This document shows positions 48,364-57,920 of a stretch of 64,000 nt of DNA, in pieces. Below the pieces are notes generated by a model that saw nothing but the letters and a program-made list of their open reading frames with translations, searched no databases and was not told the DNA's origin. Made by a program: the position numbers and the translations under genes. Every line of letters begins with the position of its first letter. Position 1 is the first letter of the stretch. The stretch covers positions 186,001 to 250,000 of the forward strand of contig JAIWND010000031.1 of the NCBI GenBank assembly GCA_025330725.1. The letters are read 5' to 3'. The DNA comes from Chlamydoabsidia padenii. Taxonomy: Eukaryota > Mucoromycota > Mucoromycetes > Mucorales > Cunninghamellaceae.

Positions 48364-50667
48364 TTACTGTAAGCATTTGGATATATGGCCACTCCAAATT
48401 TCGTTTAATAAATATTGGTGGGGAGCAATGACACCGTTGTTGCTTGCGCGGACAATATGCTTGCAAAGAAGGAACCAACTTGTGTAGAATTGTGGGCAGC
48501 TACAGGTCCACTGTGCAATATTGGTATTGTAATTACCCCGAGAAACATTGTGCTGTCGAAGGAAGTGATTATTCCATGTCTTTATATATTCATCTTCCCA
48601 AGCATGGAGCACACACCGAATCAATACCTTTTGTCGGTAACTACTGATTAGATCAGTGTAGTAGTCATCCGTGATGATAAAGCACAACAAATCTAACCTT
48701 GGTCGGTTATGGTGATAAAGGTGGCTGTGCTTCAATGCACGCCAATGACCTTCAACTAACATTGTCGATTTACTATTAGGAACCAATTGATTATTAGATC
48801 TGGCCCATTGGTCCCATTTGTTTTGTGTATACCAGTTACGGAACAAATATGCCCATTAAATTTTGTTGTAGGCAATATTTCAACACATCGGATATGGACT
48901 GACCTACCTAGTAGCTCGAATTCACCAGGAACGAAATCACGAACACCTATTGGACGGCTACCCAAAAAAGGAATTGAATGCATGAATATTGTTTCAAATC
49001 CCGCTTCCTTTATCCCCCTCCTATTGTTACCTTCAATATAGTATTGATGTCTACAATAATTATCGTTCATCATTCTGACTATTTTTTTTTTCTTTGAGCT
49101 ACATTGGCTAAATGTGTTCTAGGTGGAAGTGCAGGTAGGCAAAAATTGATTGCTGATAAAAAAAAAGAATTCGCGTATCGCCAAGTTAACGTCACAAGTT
49201 ATTCTTGAGCGTCGCTGAATCGGTGATAATCCACAATCAACAGTTTGCCCCAGAAACCAAAGGCACAGACGAAGCTTTTGAATCCCTCACACATTAATGA
49301 TTGCTTATGATTTCAGACATGCCTTTGTCACAGAACATAAACTGGGGATCCAGACCTTGTTGTTGCATGATTTCGAAAAGTGAAGTGATAGCAGGAATTT
49401 TACACCCTTGTTGCACGGCTTCTTCATTTTTTTTGAGTGTTATGTCTAGAAAAATATAGGCTACAGGAAACCCAGCACCATTTATGTTGGCAAGAATCCC
49501 GAAAAGCTCACAATTGGCTTGATTGGTACGGAAAGTGGAATCAATGTGGTATTCTTTTATTTGATTAATATCTGAGGATTGCACGCACAAGTCAAAGAAA
49601 GTTGCTTTAAAACCAAAAGTCATATACCGCTCGCTATCCACCCACAAAAGCTTCAATAATAGAAAACAATAGCAAGACGACAATAATAGACAGGATATAT
49701 ATATATAGACGTTTTTTATTAGTAATTGACAATAATTATATTCTATACTATTCATGTTTACAATGATCTATTCTAACCAGCGAGTTAAACCATCCGTCTT
49801 CATTCTTTTATCCCCAACCATCATCCTTTTGTCTCCGGCCATTATCGCCTTACGTCACTACCCCATGTCTAACTTTTTTTTTTTTTTTACCTATTGCTCA
49901 AACCCACGATCATTCCATTCTTCCACAAGATTTTTGGCTGATAAAATATCGTCATCATGCCGGCGATACAAACCTTCCACAGCACGCGTTTTTCAATGGT
50001 ATACTTGAGCCTTGCTGATGATCGCCAAATTGGAGAGTCGCTGCATGATATAATTGAGGGTTGGACATTGTTGAGGCACGACTGGTGGTAGAATCGGTTT
50101 CTTCATTAGTCAAATGACCCGTTGAGTTTGCTGAGGTTCATGATTAACAGTGTGTGTGATTTGAAGGTGTATTTAATTTTGGTCTTTGCGGATATGCTCT
50201 TTAATTTCGCCTTTACAGTTGAATGTGAGCAGAGAGACAACGTGCCTTTGGCGATTATCATTATCCAATGTTTGGTGAAGGTCTTCCCGTTGGATACATC
50301 GGGCGAAGAAGACAATGGCGGTGCTTAACGCAGTGTCACCAATCCTTTGCGGACAGTGTTGGTACCCAGCCTTGAGTTCCACAGCTTCAAGATTTTCGGT
50401 GTCGATGGCGTCGTAATCAAGATCCAGAAGATGTTTGTCCATAAAGGCGTTAGCTTCGAAGAGAGCTGTTGTGCTTTGCGAGAAGAAGGTTGAATCGATA
50501 GGAAGGTCATACAGATCAACCATATCTTCAAACAAAGGAGCAAGAGTTGGCGGTGTTTGACGATGTCGGCAGTGAGAGCACATACGATTACTGCAGGTTC
50601 GTCCAACAAACATATCAGGATGACGATAAGTATGACAACCACTGCACACGAAGAATTCAGGTTCCAA
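48364..50667 (-). pseudogene. Decayed MULE (MuDR-type) transposase
   Basis: Three coding blocks lie in order on the minus strand. The N-terminal block (50667 to about 49890) begins with a Cys-rich finger (FVCSGCHTYRHPDMF ... CSNRMCSHCRHRQ), keeps VVSLLTFNCKGEIKEHI, then runs through several stops (near 50190, 50110, 49980) while staying coding-like (RAVEGLYRRHDDDILSAKNL). The core block (about 49294-49700) has the MULE motif EYHIDSTFRTNQANCELFGI with the first catalytic Asp, and PQFMFCDKGMSEI, which carries the second Asp region. The C-terminal block (48364-48846) has VEGHWRALKHSHLY and the SWIM finger WTCSCPQFYTSWFLLCKHIV. Non-coding DNA with a promoter-like element (48991-49006) separates core and C-terminus, so something was inserted or lost there. 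No terminal repeats were identified. Confidence 0.75.
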
Positions 50668-51144
50668 AGAAGGGAAAAAGAGAGAGAGAGTAAAAGAGAA
50701 GACATTGTATAAAATAATGGCTTTGTGGCTTTCCGGAGTTTGACCGGGATTTCAATTCGTGAAAATCGTGCGCTGGATGGCGGTGTTTGAATATGTATTT
50801 CTGCTTGGATTGTGTTGGAGCTGCAGAGGAACAAAGAGGTCTGGTAGTTGATTTGATTCAACATTACTTACTTTTAAAACCGGATCCCACATAACTTCTT
50901 TTTTATACACATATACGTAATACTATCACCATCATCTTTTATACATCAAATAACATTACACACATTTGGACCCAATTTCAATATTTGTTAATTAGCTATT
51001 ACTTTTATTGTTTGCATTGTTTTCAAATCACAATGTAAGCAAAGATTTTTGATATAGAATGTTTTATTAGAGAGAAATATTAAACTACCGTTGTTAGGGG
51101 ATGATGGGATGGAATAAAAGATAATGAAATGAAGCTAACAACGG

Positions 51145-51429
51145 TTAAATGATGACAGAATGGAAGACTTGACAGATTCGTTGGATGAGAGTTGATTGAC
51201 GATTTTTTTTTAATTGGGTATTCAATTTGCTGTTCCCTATTATATCAATGCTGCTGTCGCTGTCGCCATTCACTTCATCGTAGAGTGCCAGGATTGCGGC
51301 AAAGCACCTGGCCATTTCAGTGTTCGGTTTGATCATTTGGCTGAGAGCAAACACCTTTGATTCAGGCAGCTTGTTGTCACCCAATGTCACGATGACACCT
51401 AAATGCTGGAAAAGTGTCAATGCAACCAT
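51145..51429 (-). CDS. Uncertain small ORF
   Basis: Minus-strand frame of 94 residues with protein-like composition (LPESKVFALSQMIKPNTEMA, then ILALYDEVNGDSDSS). I do not recognise it. Upstream frames contain stops, and no promoter or splice context could be established, so it may be a remnant of the neighbouring mobile-element DNA. Confidence 0.25.
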   Translation of the reverse strand: MVALTLFQHLGVIVTLGDNKLPESKVFALSQMIKPNTEMARCFAAILALYDEVNGDSDSSIDIIGNSKLNTQLKKNRQSTLIQRICQVFHSVII

Positions 51430-51598
51430 GAGGCTATATTGCTCTATACAGTGGACTTGGTATATTGGCCATTATGTAAAGTTTATTGAAAATAGGCTAG
51501 TCTTCTGTGATACGGGACGTGATTACGAGACGTAATGAGTTTGTTTAATATCAAGTAAAGGAGGAAAAGAAAAAAGACTTTTACTGTTTTTCTATCTC

Positions 51599-52173
51599 TT
51601 ATAAATCAGTCAAGTCCCATATTCGTAGTCCGAATGTGATCATCTTCCACTTGTATAGTTCCTGAAAAAATAAAAATAAAAATAAAAACTTGACTTGATT
51701 GCTCACTTCTAAAAATAAACCAATACCATATACGACATCTTCTACGCCACTATCCCAATCGGCAAGAGTAGATATTGTGTACGGCCGAGAAGTTACATCG
51801 TCAGTTGGCTCGTTCGAAGTTCTGCATCGAATGTACGTCGATTCATTGTGGAATTTGGTGCGGATTTGGCGGATTTGGTTGATAAGGTCGTAGGTCGTGA
51901 TTTGGTTGGTAGTTGCATCTTCGGCGAGGGCGGTTGCAGCTTTTCATGCTGTTTCTTTGTTGAATATCTTGGTGTATAATGACTTTTCTTGTGTATCCAA
52001 GATGAATGAGCTCGTGGTGGGGTCCAAGTTCCGGATTGCAGCTTTTGTCCAGAGGTTATCAGAATGTTAAATGCCTTTGTCCCAATCACAAGCTTGTTTC
52101 CATCGGAGTCGTTGATTGTTGAGGGCCAGATGTTGGGATATTTGGTGGTTTCGGGAGGATAAGAGTTCGTCAT
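51599..52173 (-). pseudogene. Decayed gene of unknown family
   Basis: Minus-strand coding-like sequence begins MTNSYPPETTKYPNIW at 52173 and continues to about SGTWTP. The frame must then change to follow SSFILDTQEKSLYTKIFN, which contains one stop, and goes on through ATTNQITTYDLINQIRQIR and DDVTSRPYTISTLADW to GIGLFLE. A GTGAGC...TTTCAG intron (about 51664-51708) leads into ELYKWKMITFGLRIWDLTDL and a stop at 51599-51601. The consistent residue patterns across frames point to a gene broken by a frameshift and a nonsense change. The family was not recognised; two other decayed elements lie next to it. Confidence 0.45.
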
Positions 52174-53010
52174 TGTTTATATATTTATTATCCTCTTTTT
52201 ATCAATAAACGATTATCTTATTCTTATCCTATATTCTTGGTGTCTATCCTGTCTTGTTATACTCGATCATTCTCACAACTAAAATTCTAACTCAGCAACA
52301 TTACACTGGCGGAGAACACAAAAACGGAAACTGTGTTAGTACTGAATTCTTATGCTGAGTAAACGAACATCACTCCTCACTTTTTTTATTATTTTAATAA
52401 GCCGCCATGTTGACATCTTCAGAAGGAAGGTGCTTCAGGACCACTTAGTCAACACTCCACCCCCAGTGTAATGGAATATCTATTTTCATGTATGGAAAAT
52501 ACCAAACTCCGACATTCATGCACATTTCAAATCCCACATGTACTTTCAACGTTTCAACTTTTTTTTTTTTTGTTAGTATCTACTCAAGATCTACGTGATA
52601 GCGGGGATCAACAAAAACCAACCTTATATCTATTTTTAAAATAAATAAATAAAAAAAGGTAGAAACATTTCATGAAGGAGGATTCAATTCATAGAGAGGG
52701 GGAGGGGCAAGGTCATCTGACAACAACCCAGTAAGCTTCAACTGCACATATGTGAAATTTATGCAGCGATTAGTATAGAAAGACCTTTTTTTGATCCTCA
52801 TCTTTATGTAATATCCCACACTTATACTCCTTTTTCATTTAGCCTCCTTTTGATTGATGATGCTGCACGTGCATGCTATTAACCTATATTCAAACTAAAC
52901 AAATGTGTTACATATATGATTTGATAACTGTACTTTTTTTTTTATTTATTAAAAACACAATATCATTATTATTATTATTAAACTAATACTATAAACAACT
53001 AAATGTGTAA

Positions 53011-53059
<49 letters not shown>

Positions 53060-53099
53060 TTTATAAAAAGAATGTATATATTGTATTTGTATTTAACCC
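52174..53099. other. Unassigned spacer with microsatellites
   Basis: About 0.9 kb. AT-rich DNA with an ATTTCAAATCCCAC element at 52524-52537, an (ATT)n tract near 52965-52980 and the (ACT)n tract listed separately. The last 100 bp are probably the 3' UTR of the Sec2-like gene. No gene recognised. Confidence 0.45.
53011..53058 (+). repeat. (ACT)16 microsatellite
   Basis: Sixteen uninterrupted ACT units, just downstream of the stop codon of the Sec2-like gene (minus strand), so it reads as AGT repeats in that gene's likely 3' UTR. Confidence 0.95.
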
Positions 53100-54236
53100 C
53101 TACTTTTCATCCAGAGCCTTGTTTGAGATTTGCCTTGAGAGAGAGGAGACAGGGGTCATTGGGCCTAGAGTGGAAGTAGTAGAAGTTGCATCATCATCTG
53201 CAGACCAAGAAAAAGAAGATCGCCTAATTCCCAAACGAGCATAAAACATATCCAATCGTAACCGAGTCATTTCAGTATAAAGAGGATAATCCAAAAGGTC
53301 TTGATTCATTGATAGTTGACGGATAAAGGCAAAAAACTGACAAACCGATAAAAGCCTGTCTCGACAATGTGTATCGAGATGTAACCAATCATTTTCGCCA
53401 CCACCCTCCATTAATCGAAAACGATAATAATGTTGCATATTCAGGGTGTTTCCACAGCCAGCACAGTCCACTAGTGAAGCCCCTGATACAAATCGATTCC
53501 ATCGTGATCCAATACTTGGCGAGTCCAACACATCCAAACAAGTGGTTGAGTTCGATTGTACTTGTTCCAATACACAAGGTTGTTGCATCATTGAATCCAC
53601 CATTTTCTTGATGGAAGGTAATCGATTGGTGGTACCAAAATGAAGACAAGGTTCCACATCACCAATTAAACATTGTCTCATAAAAGGGTGTTGTTTGTGA
53701 AGAGTCAAGGTGGGTTTAGCTGTAAATGACTGGATAAAGTGTGAAAAGAGTTGATCATAGCCTACATCCATATCATCACCTCCGCCCGGGTATTCCAACT
53801 GTGGTGTTGACTCCTGTCGTTGTTGTTGTTGTTGAAGGAGTTGTTTGTATTTGGTTTGTTCCACTTGCATTTGGGTTTGTGTTCGGTCGAGTTCGGTGCG
53901 TAGGCGATACACTTCTCGTTTTTCATCTGCCACCATCATATTTGCTTGTTCAAACAATCGACAAGTTAGATCCTCCAGTTCCCGTTCCGCCAAATCCTTT
54001 TCATGTTGTATCATTGCTACTTGGTCCAACGCCGCCACGTATTTACTGTTCAATTGCTCCATATCCCGTTGTTGTTGATCCAATAGTCGATTCTTCTTGT
54101 TTAATTGTTCACGTAATTGTCCTAGTTCGGACCGTAATAAAAGCATACTGTTGTTATCAGTCTGGAATAACGTATGGTGTAGTCGATCTTGGCATTGGTG
54201 ACATGTAGAGTAGGTAGTCGTCAAGGCAGTCGTCAT
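53100..54236 (-). CDS. SEC2: Sec2/Rabin8-like Rab guanine nucleotide exchange factor
   Basis: Single-exon protein of 378 residues. A short Cys-containing N-terminus (TCHQCQDRLHH) precedes a long coiled coil (about 30-150) with the Sec2 signature ELEDLTCRLFEQANMMVADE, the part that forms the exchange surface on Sec4/Rab8 in this family. A Gln-rich break follows, then a C-terminal domain with CPLHF-type contacts (GDVEPCLHFG, VDCAGCGNTL, HCRDRLLSVCQFFAFIR), resembling the Rabin8/GRAB C-terminal region that binds exocyst or upstream Rabs. The protein should act at secretory vesicles driving polarised exocytosis at the hyphal tip. Start chosen at the first ATG (MTTALTTTYS). Shorter than yeast Sec2, nearer to animal Rabin-type length. 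Role inferred from the coiled-coil signature. Confidence 0.85.
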   Translation of the reverse strand: MTTALTTTYSTCHQCQDRLHHTLFQTDNNSMLLLRSELGQLREQLNKKNRLLDQQQRDMEQLNSKYVAALDQVAMIQHEKDLAERELEDLTCRLFEQANMMVADEKREVYRLRTELDRTQTQMQVEQTKYKQLLQQQQQRQESTPQLEYPGGGDDMDVGYDQLFSHFIQSFTAKPTLTLHKQHPFMRQCLIGDVEPCLHFGTTNRLPSIKKMVDSMMQQPCVLEQVQSNSTTCLDVLDSPSIGSRWNRFVSGASLVDCAGCGNTLNMQHYYRFRLMEGGGENDWLHLDTHCRDRLLSVCQFFAFIRQLSMNQDLLDYPLYTEMTRLRLDMFYARLGIRRSSFSWSADDDATSTTSTLGPMTPVSSLSRQISNKALDEK

Positions 54237-55421
54237 TAGTCAAGATTAGTTGAATTAAAAAGTGTCAAGTTTAAAAAAAGTTAAAAGAAGAAGAAAAAGA
54301 AAGACAATAAGATGGGAAGGTAATCATGAGTTAAAATAGAAACACTGATAAAGTAGGGGAGAGGAAAAAGAAAGGAGAAATGGACCCCCCCAAGGGCAGC
54401 AAGGCGTTTGATGGAATTTCAATTTTCAAATCCCGGTTTCTTTTTTTTTTTTAATGCACGCCAAAGAGGGTGGCATAAACACACTATACCATAAAAGTTG
54501 TAATGATAAACATAATAGATAATATGCCAATGAACAAGTTATACAAACATATACAAAACATTATGCTATTACAAAGAAAAAAGGGGACCCTACAACTAAT
54601 GACACTATCACGATGGAGGGAGGTGAAGAGGAGGATTAGAATGTGGTGAAGGGGAGGGTTTACCCAGTGTTTATGAAGGAATGTATCTATTTTGGGGAGG
54701 AGAATATGTTGTTATCTAGTATATTATACCCTGGGTATTGTTGTTGTTTTTTATATATTCATGTCTTTGATCGGGAGGAACGTCACTTTGAGAGGAGGAA
54801 GAGGAGGAGGAAGGGGAAAATGGTGTAAGGGACCTCTTTGGTCATGCTGTGATTGATACACGGTTGTTATTCGGTAAGTGACAGATTCGGATTGTCGAGA
54901 GAGGTTTCTATCAGGGGTTTACATAAATAAATAAATAAAAAGAAGAGAAAAAGATTTATATGTGATGTCTCAATCGAAACGATCATCAATGTAAAATAAG
55001 GGGGGGGGAGAAAGATGCGTGGAGTGAAGCAGGGTTACAAAGTTTACGCGTGTGTGATTCCCTACAGTTTCAATGTGAATATATTTAAAAGGGGCAAGGT
55101 ATTAACACATTCACCATCGTACAGATAGAGTAGGCATACATACTTTTTTTTTTTTTTCATTTGTCGTTTTTGTTAAAGGGGGGTTACAGTACTAACCATG
55201 TCTGTTCTTACATACCAAATCAACCCATCGCTTGAGTGCAGATATTCCACTGAATTCATTCTTCAAATGACATTGTTCATTTTACTTGATCCCTGTATAA
55301 CAAAAAAAAAAAAAAAAAAAGACAGTATCCATAAAAGGAAGAGACGGCGTTTTAATATTAGACAAAAAAAAATGTCAGCGCATTCTATATACACACAATA
55401 AAGTAAAGAGTAGTCTATAAT
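54237..55421. other. Spacer upstream of Sec2-like gene
   Basis: About 1.2 kb. A TTTTCAAATCCCGG element at 54423-54436 lies about 187 bp before the Sec2-like ATG, between purine-rich tracts. From 54480 to 55400 there are AT-rich and GGA-rich runs, a T run (55143-55157) and an A run (55300-55319), but no recognisable gene or RNA. Confidence 0.45.
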
Positions 55422-56094
55422 CTAAAAACCTTGACCAATACCAGTTTGATCCACGACTTTTTTGATAGAGGACCCTTCTTCTTCACATAATTCCGGATGG
55501 ACATAAAACATGGCCTTTGGTTTCGCAGGTTGACCATTCACCCATCCTTTTGCTTGTTCGACATTTGAGACCATCAAACTTGTAAAAATCCGACTGGAAG
55601 GCATAAGAGCATCGACAGGGACCTTGGTGGTATGGTCTTTGGCCAAAAAAGATAATGTATGAATAGTGAGGTCTTTACCATCATTGGTCGTGGTGATCTT
55701 GGTGACATAAGGAGACATGACCCATTGGATTAAGCCTGTGGACGCAGCACTAGTGGCAATAGCTTGATTAAAAAGAAAAAAAAAATAGGGTTAATAAAAA
55801 AGAAGAGGTCAATGGCGTTTTCTTACCAGCACCAACAAGAGCTGTCTTGGCAATAAAAGGGACAGGTACATCAATGATATACACAAAGGGTGAGATGCTG
55901 CAACCTAAACCAAGCGAGGTGACTGAGAATAACTTGAGTTTCTTGGCGACACCAGATAATGGACCAGTATAGATCGTCGTAGGATCTTGATCGACCTTGG
56001 TGGAAAGGAATCGTCGGTTCGTGATGAAGGATGATGGTGCAGTTCGTAAAGGAGCTCTGATAAGTGCCGATCGTTGAAGTAAAAGTGTGGTCAT
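55422..56094 (-). CDS. TMEM70-like mitochondrial protein
   Basis: Exons 55827-56094 and 55422-55762 give 202 residues. The N-terminus MTTLLLQRSALIRAPLR is a basic, acid-free presequence typical of mitochondrial import. The core starts IYTGPLSGVAKKLKLFSVTS, followed by two hydrophobic segments (about 62-85 and 88-105) and VMSPYVTKI, the layout of the TMEM70/TMEM186 family of inner-membrane hairpin proteins. Animal TMEM70 helps assemble ATP synthase and complex I; a similar assembly role is inferred here. The intron uses GTAAGA and an AATCAAG acceptor. The recurring promoter-type element lies about 85 bp upstream. Confidence 0.82.
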
Positions 56095-56178
56095 GGTGGG
56101 TTAAAATGTAAAAGACAAAGAGAAAGGGGAAATGATAATTTTTTTTTTGTTTTATGTTTTTTTCTTCCCCATCGTTTC

Positions 56179-56194
56179 ATTTCAAATCCCGCCG
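56179..56194 (+). promoter_or_regulatory. ATTTCAAATCCCGCCG element upstream of TMEM70-like gene
   Basis: Located 85-100 bp before the TMEM70-like start codon (gene on the minus strand). Best example of the recurring TTCAAATCCCG core in this window, placed beside a T/C-rich tract. Confidence 0.4.
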
Positions 56195-56284
56195 CCAGTC
56201 GCTTTTCTTTTTTGCTTGCGCAAGTACCTATCTTCCCCTTTTATACAAACGTAGTTGGTAGTTTTTTTATATAGATTGTATGCT

Positions 56285-56570
56285 ATTTACTTTACTAATT
56301 ATCAGTATGTATGTTTCACGATGTTTAACGGCATAGAGGGTGAAAGACAATTACAGTGCAAAAATATTAGCCAATGAGATTCAATACTTTTGAAATTCCG
56401 ACGTTTTAATTTATATAGAATCAAGCAATTTACTTTACTAATTATCAGTATGTATGTTTCACGATGTTTAACGGCATAGAGGGTGAAAGACAATTACAGT
56501 GCAAAAATATTAGCCAATGAGATTCAATACTTTTGAAATTCCGACGTTTTAATTTATATAGAATCAAGCA
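56285..56570 (+). repeat. Perfect tandem duplication, 143-bp unit
   Basis: Two head-to-tail copies, 56285-56427 and 56428-56570, that appear identical base for base. Each contains a CCAAT box (56371-56375 and 56514-56518). The second copy ends 18 bp before the tRNA-Gln gene. The perfect identity indicates a very recent event. Confidence 0.95.
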
Positions 56571-56588
56571 ATTTTTCGGACATCAAAT

Positions 56589-56660
56589 GGTTGCATGGTC
56601 TAATGGTTATGACTCCAGACTTTGAATCTGGCAGCCCGAGTTCGATTCTCGGTGCGACCT
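56589..56660 (+). tRNA. tRNA-Gln (anticodon TTG)
   Basis: A 72-nt cloverleaf without intron. The acceptor strands GGTTGCA and TGCGACC pair with one G-T. The anticodon stem CCAGA/TCTGG encloses loop CTTTGAA with anticodon TTG at 56622-56624, which reads CAA. The T arm CCGAGTTCGATTCTCGG carries the B box, and T is the discriminator. A T run for Pol III termination follows at about 56720, further away than usual; a short TTTT lies at 56664-56667. Confidence 0.95.
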
Positions 56661-56782
56661 ACATTTTGCCTTGTCCCCATAATTTAATCGCCGCTTTAAC
56701 AATTGTTATGTGTCTCCTAGCTTTTTTTTTTTTTTTTTTTTCCTCCCACTTCTTTTGCTTTCGCCAAAGACTTAATTGGACA

Positions 56783-57589
56783 ATGGTTTGTATAAACACA
56801 TAATCACCTATACAAAAAGGCGTTTATTGAAAGGACAGATTACTAACTACTATTGGGGGTTTTTTTTCTTTTAATAGACTACACACACTATCCTTTTAAT
56901 CCAGCCTACTACTGACCAAAGGTAAGTATAAAAATGTTGAATGAAAGGTACTTTTTAAACGAATTCTAACTTGGTTGCTTTTTGTTTATGCTTTTTTATA
57001 GTAGCCGTATCTACTAGTAAAGTGACCGATCAAAACAATCAACTTGGAATATTAACAAGATGTTTTGTTTTGATTCTGTTGTAGTGATTGCGAAACGGTG
57101 GCCTTGGCTATGGATCGTAAGTAGTGTCTTTTTGACAGTTGAATACTATTATAATTAACAATTGACTTTTCTTCTTCTTCTTGAATAGAAATAGCGTCGT
57201 TATTTGAAGATCGACTTTTGGAAGAAACACCAAGACTCACTCAACTTCAATACAGGTAAAATGACAAGATACATATAAAAAAGGTCCAATAAACCACTAA
57301 CACTACTTGATTTTTCTTAGGGCCGATGATCTCCTTGGATTCATTGATAGTCATAAGGAATTTGTAGCTCTCGTCTTTGATAAAAACACCAGCGTAAGTG
57401 GGATAAAAAAATAAAATAAAGCTACTTGTAATGACAACTGACAGTTTTTCGCTTACATAGACTTATGTGCCACATGACCATATCTGGGTAAAAGATCGAT
57501 TGATTGCTCACCTTACCAACAAACAACGACAAGAATCAAGACCATCAAACCACTCTTCGCCTAGAAATAGAGGACAACGTAGATATTAG
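56783..57589 (+). CDS. Enhancer of rudimentary homologue (ERH)
   Basis: Small dimeric nuclear adaptor, 119 residues, that works with YTH/Mmi1-type RNA-elimination proteins in S. pombe and with splicing and microRNA factors in animals. Exons: 56783-56785 (ATG only), 56878-56921, 57005-57016 (12 nt), 57085-57116, 57189-57255, 57321-57393, 57461-57589; all phases agree. The product matches ERH from HTILLIQPT through YYDCETVALAMD and LLGFIDSHKEFVALVFD to TYVPHDHIWVKDRLIAHL. It ends in a basic Ser/Arg tail (HSSPRNRGQRRY) beyond the ~104-residue animal protein. The first exon is the least certain: its donor GTTTGT is weak, although ERH proteins begin just before HTILL. Family call is firm. Confidence 0.85.
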
Positions 57590-57920
57590 ATATGATTATA
57601 AACAAATAAAGGATTACTGTGATCTGATTGGCTCTCACGCTGGTCATTTCCAATTTTATCATGCCCGCTTCATCACTTAAGAAAAAAAAAAATAGCGCCT
57701 CTTTTTTATTTCTTGTCTCCCTCCCTCATCTCTTTTGAACCCCTTTTATATATATATATATATACATCTCCATTCTCTATTTACTAGAGGAAAAACAATT
57801 CACTTTTGAACTATCTTCCTATTGAATCATCTTTGACTTTTACATCATCATCTTGTAAGTTACGTTTGACCATTATTGCATCTGACACTCATTACATCTT
57901 GCTTAGATACAAATACACAA
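57590..57920. promoter_or_regulatory. ERH 3' region and Rrm4-like gene leader
   Basis: About 330 bp. An (AT)n tract lies at about 57749-57764. GTAAGT at 57856 followed by TTAG at 57905 looks like a short intron in the 5' UTR of the downstream gene, 16 bp before its ATG. Confidence 0.45.

Noticed and set aside
50325..50864. 179-residue minus-strand ORF overlapping the MULE N-terminal block
   Set aside because: Shifted frame of the same DNA; the Cys-finger and LLTFNCKGEI frame is the one matching MULE proteins.
53011..53058. (ACT)n tract as a CRISPR-like or coding repeat
   Set aside because: It is a simple trinucleotide microsatellite outside any gene; no CRISPR array exists in this window.
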